From assembly GCA_023512835.1 (NCBI GenBank), contig CM042087.1, positions 44,200,017 through 44,264,016 of the forward strand: 64,000 nt of DNA, given 5' to 3'. The stretch's first letter is position 1. Each line of letters opens with the position of its first letter. Positions 53,085 to 64,000 of the stretch are shown here, piece after piece. Origin of the DNA: Taxillus chinensis. Lineage: Eukaryota > Streptophyta > Magnoliopsida > Santalales > Loranthaceae. Below the pieces are notes generated by a model. It was not told the origin of the DNA, ran no database searches, and saw only the letters and a program-made list of their open reading frames with translations. The position numbers and the translations under genes were made by a program.

Positions 53085-53220
53085 GGTGAAAGCTCGTGCG
53101 GTTTTGGGGAAACTTGTGCAGGGGGGAGGGGGAAGGGGAATGGGGGGGAGGGGAGATTTGGGTGGGTGCAGGGGGGAGTACAGGGGAGTAATGGGTGCTG
53201 GGGATTCATTGAGGCGGCAG
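53085..53220 (+). repeat. G-rich tract with quadruplex potential
   Basis: At least six runs of four or more G occur within about 100 bp (GGGGGGAGGGGGAAGGGG, GGGGGGGAGGGG). It may be the core of an inverted-repeat element, since GTTTTC..TTTTGAAAA-like sequence occurs on both sides in opposite orientation. Confidence 0.6.
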
Positions 53221-54857
53221 TATAGGGTCGAAAAAAAATGAAAATAAGTTAAAAAAAAATAAAAATACGTGTAAAGTGTTTTTGTTTTTCAAGCATTCAA
53301 AAAATATTTTTATTTTTGAAAATTTGTTTTCAGAACACATGTCAAACATTAAAAAAAAAGACGCGTTTTCGGTATTAAAAAAAAAAAAATGCGTTCCAAG
53401 AACAGATACCAAATACACTTTTTCACTCTTTTTTCCTCTCGTAATAGTAAAATATTTTACTGTTACCATTTACTACTCTTTAAAATGATTAAAAATTTTA
53501 TTTTTTTCATTTAACAAATTATTTTTTTTAAAGCTTATAGTATTTATATTTTAATTATTCATCAATTAAAATATTATTTGTAAATATTTATTTATTTATT
53601 AAAATTTAAATTAAATATAATGAGTAAAAAATAAATATAAAAATTAATATGATGAGAGAAAATATAATTTATTAATAAATAGATAGTAAATAATAATATA
53701 TTAAATATATAAATAAATTATTCATTTAATTTTTTATTAAAATAAATCATTCTAAAAATAAAAAATTTAATTTTTTTATTAAAATAATTCTTTAAATTAA
53801 CAAAAATATTTTGGTACAAATATAAACTTAATCTCTTGACAGTCTCATCTCTTACATCACTCGTATCACGCACAGAAACTTCTTTTGACCTCTATTAAAT
53901 ATGAGATCTCTGAAATCAATCAGAGCAAGTATTGTCATGCATAATACTCAATCCACAAAGCTCATAAAACAAACCACCATCCTAGGTTCCTGCGCTGTCA
54001 GTTGGGCAGCAGAACATATTTATTAAGGCTACTTCTCCTCGTTAAATATTATTTTAACATAAAATAATCTTGTTTTGTCTGAATACTAATTTTTCCCCCA
54101 CTCCTCTACCACCATTAAGTTTGGCCACCACTATTGGCAGCCTGAGGGGCCTCATCTCCGCCAAAGTGACCCTTGATGGCAATGTTTTAATGTCCATTTT
54201 GGTGGTGTTGAGATTAACCGTCACGAAGGCTTCTGCATTAGAGGAGATGCAAGTGTCCCCATTGCAATTAATGGTGAAATAGAGGGCGAAAACTCGCAAA
54301 TCAATGCTATCATGAGTGTTGGTGGAGAAGGAGGGTGGCGTGGCATTCGAGGATTAAATATCTGCAGGCATACCTCTTTCTTTTTTCTTTTCTTTTTTTG
54401 ATAACGGAATATTCATAGTTTGGGCCAGCTTTGGCATACTATATCCCGGCAGATAGACAGTATAGTGTCACATCACAATTAGCCTTTTGAATGTTTTATT
54501 GACTGACGTGGGCACCCATTTAAGTCTACAGAAAATTCATTGGCGACGAAAATCAAACTAAGATTTTCATTGCATATTTTGATTTTTAGAATGACAGTGT
54601 ATTATAATGCTTTAATGTTTGTTAAAGTTCACTACTTGTTATGTGTATATTAGTCTGTTATTACACACACTAAATAAATACGACCACAATAGAATAGAAT
54701 AAGATTTCCATCATATTATCGTTTCATAATACGAAAAACTTTGCATATTATCATTCCATTTCTAGTTTGTAGATTGTTCTTAACTTAAACCATTTTTTTA
54801 CCATTTGATCGAGATTAACTCTACCTTTTCACATATTTTATGGATAGGTCTTAGTGG

Positions 54858-54990
54858 TTGTTCACACTGAATTCTATCCTTGGTCACGCTAACATCAGCC
54901 AGAAGTTTTGGGGTGTTAAAACGGCGTCCTACATGAATAGGCTGGGACGGTCCAACAACAACCTTTCATATTTCTCGTCAAACGAAACGA
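54858..54990 (+). mobile_element. Possible copia integrase fragment
   Basis: The reading ISQKFWGVKTASYMNR, a gap, and NLSYF resembles the plant copia integrase/RT-junction sequence around L.KFWAEA..TA.Y..NR and P..SYF. It is short and ambiguous. Confidence 0.3.
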
Positions 54991-55165
54991 AACAAAGAAC
55001 CTTAATAATAAAAAATTCAAGACATGATTTCATCTTCGTTAAAGCGGAACAGAGTGATTTTTTGTAATTTTACTGCACAGACTGAGTCTGCTACTTAAAA
55101 AAATGTAACAGCACAGGCTAGTCAGCTCTGTTACAGGTCATAATTTAATGGGTAGCGGAAGGTGG

Positions 55166-58100
55166 TCACTTATTCATTGGCCCCCTTAGCCTGTACCGCT
55201 TCTTCGGTTTCAGATCAACAACTATGACAGAGACATTATCAGAACTGTTTTTTGCAACTGCTATTTCAGTGAGATGATCAGCGACAGCTTTTGCTGGGGA
55301 AATGTCGTCGTCAGCAGCAGCAATACACCTGCGGCGCTGCCTCAGCGAACGCCTGGCAAACTCACCTACCTCGTCGTTTGTCATGACCTCCCAAAGCCCA
55401 TCACTTGCCACAATCAAACACTCATCCTCCTCGCTCCTTGTCGTGAAAGATATCTCTGGCAAAGGAATAATCCAGGGCCGCAAATACCAATCACCTGAAA
55501 CAGAACCACATTAAGCAACAGGTACAATCAGAAAAATGCACGCTTGAGGAAGAGGGGGGGCAAAAACAGAATCTGTAATCTGTACAGCATCTTCTAATAA
55601 TAAGCTTTGTAATTAGAGAACTGGGTGGCCGCCATTTCTTACGATAGAAACCATCTCACATTCAGGAAAATCAACACGGCACATAAAATTAACTGGGTGA
55701 TTTGAATAAAGTCTATTTCATGAAGTTTAGCCCTTGTTGGACCTACTACGATGCACCTATTCAAACATTAATGATTTCAAACAGAAATGGACTAGGCAGA
55801 TTAATGCAAGAAAAAATATTTTAAAACGTAGTGGGGGGAAAAAAAATAAATCTTCCTTCCTCAGGCCTCAACATCGGTACTGCGCTGGGACCACAAGGTC
55901 AGTTAAAAGCAGTGCTTCAAGTAAGAATTAGAGGGACAACAACACCTATAGCTCTGGACATGGCAAGAACTCCCAAAACTCTAGCACCATTCCAGTTTAT
56001 GACTTTCCCTCCCCCTCCTTCAATTCTCTCGTATTCGTCTTCTCTATCTGGCTGAAGAAAACACAATATGCCCAACATGTTTTTCAATTGCTGTTACAAT
56101 TCTAAATGACATAAATTTCAAAGAACATGGAATAACATTCGGCCATGATCTCAAAGGTAACTTAAAAAGCCTTCTCTCCAATCTAACCAAACCTTTTGAT
56201 CGACTGTTAAGGGGATCGTTTCATTCCCGCGGCAGAGCACAGCCCTGGAGTCACCGCAGTTGGATGTGATAATTTGACAGTCAGATAGAATCGCCACGAC
56301 AGCAGTAGAACCAGACGTGTCTGGAGACACACTTGAGGCCTCTCGATCGACCCTCTCGAAACCTTTGCACAATGCCGATTCCCATCGCTTATGCCATTCC
56401 GATCCGTTAACTGTTCCTTCTCTGTCCCACTCTTCTCGTACCACATCGTGCATCCGCGCTGCACAGAATTCAGCCACCTATAACCAAAAAAAAAAAAAAA
56501 AACCCCGCAACATTCAACTTTGATAGAGTAATTTGGATATAATAATTCATACAATTTATTGTAATTTGATGAAGGCTTGGTATCTTAGAGTTGTGATGTG
56601 TTTAGGCCTTTTCCAAATTCACTGTTTTCATCGGCAAGAATAAACAAATAATTATTATATTTTAAAAACAAAAATATAAAATATCTCAACCAACCAAACA
56701 TACACTAAACCCACCCCAACTTCTACATGTTCAAAGAAAATACAATAATGATAATGCTTTCTGCATTTATATTTTCGTCTCTTGTATCGACTATTTAATT
56801 TTTTCTCTCTAAAGCCAATAATGATGATGCAGAATCTTTTGATATTCTTTTTTTAAGCTTATATTTCATACGGATGTTAATTCGTTAGATTTTCTATTCT
56901 ATCTTGTTTACATTAACAATGATCAATGGTCATGAGAGAAGCATTTAGGAAATCAAATTTAGAACATCTTACGATCAAAACATGGTATAATTTGAATGCT
57001 TATATATGAAAATAAAAGAGATAAGTCTCCTTTACAACAATTTTATTCAAGGTACAATCATTTTGGTCCAACCCAACCACAAGCACACCTTCATTCAAAT
57101 CATAAGAAGGAAAGAATGGTCATTAGCCTTATCAAAGTTTAGATTGTACTTGAAAAAAAAAACGAATTGAAATCCAATTTCATAGAGAGGGAAAGAGAAG
57201 TGTCATGAACAATTCTCAATGAAACAAGAAGCAAAGAATTACAAATTTGATCCAAACAAGTATATCCATACTACAAATCAACAAGTAGTAATGTTCTTAA
57301 TCCCTAAAATCCACTATAGCTCTAGGTTATAGATTTTAGCAACTTAAGCTTATGAAATCAGAATAGCAAACATTTAATGAAATTGATATGAAAGGACAAA
57401 GATAGAATCCTTGGATTTCCAAGGAAATAAAACCCTAAAAACAAACCAGAATTGCCTCTTTCTTCATGCCCAGTGTTCTAGTTTATGTAGAAATCTTATT
57501 TTTTAAACCTCTTTTGGCTATTATATGTTTTCTCACTGGCTCTATTATTACTGTTGTACCCTCCACCCTTAACTTTCACTAGCTCTATTATTACCATGAA
57601 GCTGATGCTATGACACAAAATTTCATAATAACTACAATGTTTGACATGGAGTACTCAAAGATTATCACTGTAATCCAATTAGAGAAATGTGATTGAAGTT
57701 AAGTGTCATGGAAGATGACACAAAGGTGTTAAAAGAAAAACTTTAAGGCTATATGGTACAATATGAGCGTGAAAATGTCCCAACAAGAAATCATAGAAGA
57801 ATTCTTTAATAGAACTACTGAAATTGTGATTCTTATGAGAGGACATGGAGAAGAGGTGGCTAATACAGTTGTAGTAAATAAAATATTGAGATCTCTTCCG
57901 GAAGTGTACAATCCAAAAGTTTGAGAAAAACACACAAATAAGTACAATGTCACTGGACGACATAAGGAATACTTTGGTAGCCTATAAGATAAAGAGTTAA
58001 GGGCTACAATAGACCCTCAAAAAGTGAGAGAGGTGAAGGAAATGGTCTTTAAATCCATAAAAAGGATGAGATTGAAGCATAGAAAAAGGTAAGATTCTGA

Positions 58101-59766
58101 TGGCAGCAGTTCAGATTCAGATTATGTACTTTTAAAGGCTTTAGTTACAATAAAGTTCAAAAAAAAATCAAGAGTAAGGGCAAGGGAAGAACATCTCTCA
58201 CATGCTTCAAATGTGGAGGGAAAAGACATTATGCACAAGAATGTCCTACACAAAGTGAGGAAGCAAGCACTAGTGGTAAAAAAACATAACAATGCTCTGA
58301 AAAAGATGAAAAATTAATTTATCAAGGTCATGGATGGTGCCGGATCCTCAGAAGATGAAGCAGATGAAGACTCAAATATAAAAGGGAAAAGAAGAACGCA
58401 ATCAAAGTGACTTAAATGTGCTAAAAAAGGGGGTAGGTTGGTGCCAATAATATCGGTTCGATTTTGAATTGCTTTAATGTCATCAACAATTCCAATTTGG
58501 GAGATTATTAGTCCATAGAGTTTTGAGAACTATAAGGAGTTTTGAGAGTTTTAATTGTTGTCAACACTAGTAGAATCAATAATAAAGCAAATAGCATTTC
58601 TGAATAGCATTTCATAACACTTGCTATAATATAAGTTAAAGAAGTTTCATTTATTTAACATGCAGTGTCAAGTACAAAGTCACATTTGTAAGAATATTAT
58701 TTCAAATGGTCTTTAGTTCAAAATAACTTTTGGGATGAGTTTAATTAAAAACCCACATTTAGAATGGTTTGAAGACATTTCTCAAAATTCCTTAATTAGG
58801 TAATAATTTTAACCAAAAGTTCAATGTTTAAACTGAAAGTTGGTTATGTGTTTAAATCACAAGTTATGGTTTTGTGAAGTAAAACTAAAAGTTGAAAGAA
58901 TGGTATTAAACCAAAAGTTAAAACAAAGTGAACCGTTGGTTGAGCTAAGAGTTGAAAGAGTAGATTAAAACCGCAAATTGTGATGTTGCCATCTTAAATC
59001 ACAAATTGGAAAAGTGAACTATAAGTTGAGCTACAAGTTATGTTATTGTGGATTAAAACCAAATGTTGGAACAATAGACTTTAAATTGCAAGTTAATAGA
59101 GCAAAGCTTAAAATGCAAGTTTGTAAATTCTCAATAGTAAGTTTACAAGAAATTTAAATTACAATTATAATCCAAAATTTATAAAGTGCTTTTACAACAA
59201 GTTTATGAAGAGCGGAATCCAAAGGTTGCAAAAAAGTTTGAACCATTAGTTCGAGCTTGTACAATGACAATAAATTCCAATTGCAAGCTGCAATGTGCTT
59301 GACTGCAAGTTTCACATCATTTTAAATTGCAAATGTATGCACTCTACAATAGTAAATGTTTATATTTTGTTAAACCACCTAATCAAGAAAGTATATAAAT
59401 AATAAACAGTAAGGTCATAGATAGAGTTCGCATAAATCATTTATTAAGATAATATTTTATGATTTAATGGTTCACATTAATTAGCGAGGAAAGGAAAGAG
59501 ATGAGGAAAATAATGCATATATACTCAACATTATTTTTAAAAGAAATCTTGTTTTTCAAGGAGTAAGCGTCATGTGGGCTTTGTTGGAAACAATGCAAGG
59601 CAAAAACCCTAATTGAGAAGGTATCTCTAGGATTCTAAGATAAAGCCTTTTAAAAGGAAGAGAATTAGGAATTCAAAAAAGAAGATACATAAAGAGAGTT
59701 ACCCTAGGCATATTGAGAAATATACAGAGAGAGGGAGTGAGTTATTTTATATGACAACAATAAAGG

Positions 59767-59797
<31 letters not shown>

Positions 59798-62700
59798 CAT
59801 GGTATATACACATAATATATGTAATGTTCATAAGGTAGGCAAAAGAGCTAATATAATGTTGTTGCTCCTTTTGAATGATAAGATTATATGCATTATTTTG
59901 ATAACCTATAGTAGCAAATTCCTTTCTTTTTATTTAGAAGAAAAAGTGAAAAGGTCATAAAATTATTTTCACAAAATTTTATATTTAGCTTTTTTTAAAA
60001 TTTATATAATATTTTTTAATATATTAAAAAATATCCTTCACTTTATGATTATTAAATTATAAAATATAGTAGTTGAAAAGTAATAATTAAAAAATAAAAA
60101 ACAAGAAATGAAAACAAATAATAAACATAAGAGTAAAAATTTATAAAGAAACAAAAAGTAATTTAAATATTCAAATTAAAAAAATGAGATGGTAGTTGGT
60201 ATTAATACTCTAACCCCAAATCCCCAACTATCTATTTATTTCTTTTCTATTAATTTTTCTCTTTTTATTCACTTTTTAAAGTCTTGTATAACCCCTGATC
60301 CTCTTGTCAATGTAAAATTTTAGACAATATAAATGATATGAAAATTATTGCCAATAATATAGCATATATAATATATAATATTATGGTCAATACAAATGAC
60401 ATAAGTAATGCTATCAATGCGATAAATTGTCAATAATGTATATCATATTATGCATTATTAAATAATATAATATATGTGTGTATTGTGTTTGTATATATTC
60501 TCCAAAACACGTGATAATGTTTACTTAAGATTGGTTATTTCATCATGATTGTCAAAAATGTGATAGCAAGGATGTGGGTAACTCATGTGGGGATGCTTTG
60601 ATGCCATATATATATAGCGATTGACGATTATGCGTGTCATCGTCTAACATGTATTTATTAATTTATAAGTTTTAATATATTTCATTGTGTCCGACGAATG
60701 TATACCAAACAGGGACGGATCCAGAAAGTTTAATTAGGGGGGGCCGAGATATAAATTGCGTACATCTGTTACCTAAAACTACGATTAACATTATCTAAGT
60801 TTGAGGTGAAACTCTAAACCACCAAAACCGAACTAAACCGATCATCCGAAACCACAAATTTAATTTATCAAACCGTCAAAACCAAACAAAATCGGTTTGA
60901 TTGGGTTTGAAACCGAATAATATTATCAGTTGAGATTTAAAAACTGAGGTTTAAATTAAATTAAACTGAACAATATTATCATTTACTTTTTTTTTGTTTT
61001 TAAATTTATTTATTTAAGATGATTTGTTAATATATGATGTGTTATGTTTGTAAACTATGTTATTTAATTTTAAGACTTTTAAAATTTTAAATTCGATATA
61101 TATTAGTATTAATGTACACACATATTATTTATTTTTTTTATTTTATATCATTTCCACTTTCAAAATTTTAAAAATTAGTGAATTAAATCAATTATTATAC
61201 ATATAGCTATAATTAAAATTTATATATACACACACATATAAATATAACTATATATATTTTACTATAATTAAAATTTTAAATTTTAATATATATATATATA
61301 AAATAAAAGATATTAAAAATGGGGGGGGGGGGGGGGGGGGTGGGGATTGGCCCCCCCTAAATCCGTCACTGATACCAAATCATATGATTAAATGGCAATG
61401 ATGCATCGGCAGATTGTAAAAAGTATTTATCCATAAATATATAACAAAAAACCTAGTGACTAAGACTACCTTGGTCAAAATTTGCTACTTTTAATGACTA
61501 TTTATCTAACTGGTATATGTATAAATGTATAAATGTATAAATTACAATATGAAATACAAACTTTATCATATTTATTTTAAAATTTAAAACAAGTTGATAA
61601 TTTATATTGTTAGTATAATAAATTAATTATGTGAATATATACTTAAATTATTATTTAAGTATCTTATTATTTATTAATATATTATATATATATATATCTT
61701 ATTATTTATTAATATATATTTGCAATATTTATTTATTCGTTAAAGTATATGAATTTATTACACTTAATATAAAAAAATATTAGAATAACAGCGTGAACAA
61801 ATTTCTCATTAAAATGAATAATTTATATAATTGACACCTGTCCGCCCACCGGCCTTGATAGCTCCTCATTTAAGAATTAAAAGACCAGTCTGGCTGGACC
61901 GGTTAGGAGTTAGGACTAGTCCGGTCCTTTTGCTCCTGCCTCTAAATGTGAGCGCGTCCGGGCATACACATGAAGTTTAATCTAATTGATCTAATAATAT
62001 TAATGTTTAGCCTTTTATCCTTCGTTAATTTCTCGTTCTAATCATGCATAAATTATTGTAGTGTAGTCATATTGGGTGGTGGGGGGCAAAAATATATATA
62101 TAAAACTTTGGTTCGACCACCTCCATTCATGAAACACGTCTCTCTCCAAACTGTGCACTTCAATCCCAGTTGAATATTGGCTCATGGAGGGCACGGATAT
62201 TCTCTCTCCAAAAAGTGAGAATGCTTCCACAAGGTGAGGAACAGCAACGGAATTGGTGTCAGTTTCCGGTTGGAGCCAACCAGAATTTAAAGGCGCCGGC
62301 GCCGGCGCCGGCGCTGTCACAGGCTCCAAGGACTCCGTTTCCGTCTAATTAACCTCGTCGTTCATTTTTTATTACGATCTCAGGGACCACCACTAGCTTG
62401 TTCGTCTATTACTATATTATATTTAATTTAGTGTTATTTATATTTTCTTTGTTGCATAATCAAATGAAGTTATCGCTAGCTGCTCGAAACAAATGATCGT
62501 CCTTTTCTTTTCCGATTAGATATATCATAATAATATATGTGTATACGCGCGCACACACACACAGATATATATATATATATATATATATAGGAATTTGATG
62601 TGCACCTGAGAGCCACCGTGGCCATCGTAGACCCCAAAGAAATGGACGGGCGTGATCTCCCCGGAGGTTCGCCAATAACCGGGAGCCGTACAGCCGCCGA

Positions 62701-63040
62701 CATGGTCGCAAAGACAGCTCATGAATCCCGGCACGGAGGCGACGGCGTCCTCCATCTCCGACCGCCGCCCTATCACGGAGGCGGTCCCCCAAGAAACACC
62801 TCCCGGCCGGTTCCTCCTCCCCACGCACTGCGCCCTAATCTCCGCTGCCGCTCCTCCTCGTCCGCTGTCGTCGTTGGAACTTCCGGAACTAACTGGATTG
62901 GCGGGCTCCGCCGCCGCGCCGACCAGAATGTCACCGATTTCGCCGACAGTACCGCTCGAGCTGGAACCGAGTGTTGTCATGCACGATGTACTGTCGGAGC
63001 TCTCCAGAGCCTGCAGATCATCTTCCTTATGAGGGTCCAT
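55166..63040 (-). CDS. Protein phosphatase 2C, clade A (ABI1/HAB1-like ABA co-receptor)
   Basis: A Mn/Mg-dependent Ser/Thr phosphatase. Clade A members inhibit SnRK2 kinases and are themselves inhibited by ABA-bound PYR/PYL receptors. Four exons on the minus strand (63040-62606, 56477-56193, 56051-55946, 55494-55166) join in phase to 384 residues. A variable Ser/Gly-rich N-terminus (1-80) precedes the catalytic domain: [12 protein letters not shown], metal-binding YDGHGGSQ (Asp139), [30 protein letters not shown] and [12 protein letters not shown]. Trp260 in [10 protein letters not shown] matches the clade A lock tryptophan that contacts ABA-bound receptors. Gly142 matches the abi1-1 position. 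Oddity: residue 278 is Trp (GDWYLRP) where the family has Arg. The start at 63040 (MDPHKEDD) was chosen; an in-frame ATG at 63058 adds six residues. ACGT elements lie upstream. Confidence 0.93.
57705..58265 (+). mobile_element. Decayed copia-like Gag remnant with zinc knuckle
   Basis: On the plus strand, opposite to the host PP2C gene, frame-hopping translation gives the Gag/UBN2-type phrase [22 protein letters not shown], then [17 protein letters not shown] and a stop. A basic stretch leads to a perfect CX2CX4HX4C zinc knuckle, [14 protein letters not shown] (58203-58244), followed by PTQSEEAS. At least three stops or frameshifts are present. No LTRs or pol were recognised nearby. Confidence 0.75.
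58800..59340. repeat. Diverged repeat field in PP2C intron 1
   Basis: Phrases such as TAAAACCAAAAGTTGA, AAACTAAAAGTTGAAAG, AACCGCAAATTGTGATG, ATCACAAATTGG and TAAATTGCAAGTTAATAG recur about every 25-45 bp. It looks like an old decayed tandem array with a consensus near AAACC(A/G)CAAGTTG. Confidence 0.45.
59768..59800. repeat. (AT)n microsatellite
   Basis: An AT run inside PP2C intron 1. Confidence 0.95.
60710..61371. mobile_element. hAT-type nonautonomous element, 662 bp, with 8-bp TSD
   Basis: The left end reads CAGGGACGGATCCAGAAA and the right end, reverse-complemented, CAGTGACGGATTTAGGGGGG. Both reach a TTAGGGGGGGCC block. The flanks carry an exact 8-bp duplication, ATACCAAA, at 60702-60709 and 61372-61379. 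CAGnGnCGGA termini with 8-bp TSDs fit Tip100-like hAT elements. The interior has no transposase ORF and is AT-rich, with a 20-G run near the right end. Confidence 0.85.
61321..61345 (+). repeat. Poly-G run (20 G, then TGGGG)
   Basis: A homopolymer at the inner edge of the right terminal repeat of the hAT-type element. Its length may be affected by sequencing error. Confidence 0.9.
62291..62314. repeat. GGCGCC hexamer repeat
   Basis: Four GGCGCC/GCCGGC units within PP2C intron 1, in an otherwise unremarkable stretch. Confidence 0.85.
62540..62591. repeat. Compound GC/CA/TA microsatellite at PP2C intron 1 donor side
   Basis: GCGCGCACACACACACA passes into a TATATA run and ends 15 bp inside the intron from the exon 1 border. 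Confidence 0.9.
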
Positions 63041-63136
63041 ATACATACATACATACATATATATATGGATGTTGTATTCACAGGACTAGCCTCATAAAAT
63101 TGAGAGCACTAACGCTAGACAAAACAGCCAAGGCAG

Positions 63137-63138
<2 letters not shown>

Positions 63139-63168
<30 letters not shown>
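63139..63168. repeat. (GA)n microsatellite in the PP2C 5' leader/promoter
   Basis: About 15 GA units, roughly 100 bp upstream of the start codon. It is a CT run on the coding strand, common in plant 5' leaders. Confidence 0.9.
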
Positions 63169-63171
<3 letters not shown>

Positions 63172-63228
63172 TGGGGATTAAAGTGGAGGGCTGTGATGGT
63201 GGAACCGTGGAAGGGAGGGGAGGGGGCG

Positions 63229-63263
63229 ACACGTGTGATGGGTAGCGAATAAATGGTTACACG
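63229..63263 (-). promoter_or_regulatory. ABRE/G-box elements upstream of PP2C
   Basis: ACACGTGT (63229-63236) is a full ABRE/G-box, and ACACGTA (63257-63263) is a second ACGT-core site 190-220 bp upstream of the start codon. ABA-induced transcription of clade A PP2Cs through such sites is well known, so feedback induction by ABA is likely. Confidence 0.55.
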
Positions 63264-64000
63264 TATTCAATGTGGTCGTGTACGAAGTGGAGTGTCGTCC
63301 TCAATGGCTTTTCGCCTCACCGCCATGTGTCCGTTCTGCGTGAACCGCGGTGCCAACCTTCGGCAGCGATCGCTATCGAGGCATGTGGAATTATAAGAGC
63401 CTCACTAACGTTACCTAAATTTTAACTTTATGTTTTTTTTTTTTTTTTTTTCATTTTACATCAATGATTTATTCTATAAATCTTTTAAAAAATATTAATT
63501 TTAATACTCATGAGTCACGATTCGGAGTTCACCGAGTTAAATTTGGTGAGTAATTTGGTCCAAATTTGATTAATTATTTTTTTGGCTTTTAGGGAGGCCA
63601 ATGCTAATGCCGTTGTAGCCCCGAGTGATCTTCGGTTTGACTCACTGTCGTCATATGTCGTCAAATTTTGTGCATACACCCGACGGCTCCGAAGGACCCA
63701 TTGCGGTTTGGGAATTGTAGGTACTAGCTCAATAAACGCAATCTTGATAATAATTAAAAAAATAAAAAAGGCAAGTTTTTGCACATACGGTTAAGTTTGA
63801 CTTTGAAACCTTATTTATCTCTTAAATTTGACTTTGACTTTGAAAAAATTGATGGTTCTAATAATTTTGGGTTTGTAAATCTAGACAATCTTACTCTCAA
63901 TTATGCATGTCAAAAGAATTTCCCCAAAATTTATGCAAGAGAAGAAGAATGAAGTTCTTAATAAGACCTACGACACTTTGATCATCAACCTTAGTGATAA

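Larger units (their letters stand above)
52844..55165. other. Intergenic region TIM17-PP2C
   Basis: TIM17 promoter and PP2C 3' flank. It contains a strongly G-rich tract (53085-53220) flanked by A/T-rich sequence with inverted similarity, an 81-codon open frame at 54054-54299 (minus) without a recognisable family, and a possible copia integrase fragment at 54858-54990. Confidence 0.55.
56478..62605 (-). other. PP2C intron 1, 6,128 bp, with inserted repeats
   Basis: Bounded by a CAG|GTGCAC donor and a TTATAG acceptor on the minus strand. It contains the gag remnant (57705-58265), a diverged repeat field (58800-59340), AT microsatellites, the hAT-type element (60710-61371) and a GGCGCC hexamer repeat near 62292. 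The other introns of this gene are 141 and 451 bp. Confidence 0.85.
63041..64000. other. PP2C upstream region to window end
   Basis: Contains a CATA run abutting the start codon, a (GA)n microsatellite at 63139-63168, and ACGT elements near 63229-63263. The stretch 63582-63760 is GC-richer, open in both directions and without a recognisable family. A T-run occurs at 63428-63451. Confidence 0.55.

Noticed and set aside
54054..54299. 81-codon minus-strand ORF with a plausible-looking composition
   Set aside because: I could not assign any family, no splice context is evident, and it is open on both strands; not called as a gene.
62042..62329. 95-codon minus-strand ORF with an APAPAP start
   Set aside because: Lies wholly in PP2C intron 1; the start is a GGCGCC repeat and the rest matches no known family.
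62600..63097. 165-codon plus-strand ORF across PP2C exon 1
   Set aside because: Antisense shadow of the PP2C N-terminal exon.
63582..63784. Open frames on both strands near the window end
   Set aside because: Moderately GC-rich and open, but no family recognised and no start or splice support; possibly an exon of the next gene, which cannot be judged here.

Overview
This is nuclear DNA of a flowering plant. Genes are split by GT..AG introns, intergenic DNA is very AT-rich and full of decayed transposable elements, and every recognisable protein is of plant type. Several coding exons (the MATE gene, the 3-hydroxyisobutyrate dehydrogenase-like gene and TIM17) are strikingly GC-rich against AT-rich surroundings. 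That bimodality suggests a non-grass monocot or an early-diverging angiosperm lineage, but I cannot fix the taxon.

Layout. 363-5798 (+): 3' part of VPS15, the regulatory subunit of the class III PI3-kinase. 9188-12431 (+): a complete five-exon pectin methylesterase. 18577-20211 (-): a single-exon MATE transporter. 20212-41793: a 21.6 kb gene-poor stretch with a Ty3/gypsy integrase remnant, several local tandem duplications, an inverted-repeat element family, an unprocessed E2F transcription-factor pseudogene, a U2 snRNA-like fragment and a Tourist-like MITE. 41794-45319 (+): a complete nine-exon hexokinase with an N-terminal membrane anchor. 46126-47163 (-): a single-exon 3-hydroxyisobutyrate dehydrogenase-like gene, convergent with hexokinase. 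47164-52144: intergenic, with a probable decayed LTR element. 52145-52843 (-): TIM17. 55166-63040 (-): a four-exon clade A protein phosphatase 2C (ABA co-receptor type). Its 6.1 kb first intron holds a copia-like gag remnant, a diverged repeat field and a 662-bp hAT-type element with an exact 8-bp target-site duplication.

The genes are unrelated housekeeping or signalling loci and do not form a pathway cluster. The MATE / hexokinase / HIBADH-like neighbourhood matches, from memory, the Arabidopsis AT4G29140-AT4G29130-AT4G29120 block, so it is probably old conserved microsynteny. That supports calling these genes orthologues of DTX51, HXK1 and the HIBADH-like 1 gene.

I found no novel multi-gene system. 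The most interesting items are the E2F pseudogene with retained introns, the U2-like fragment, the hAT insertion with a related unoccupied copy elsewhere in the window, a possible in-frame extra exon in VPS15, and a lineage-specific Arg-to-Trp change in the PP2C.
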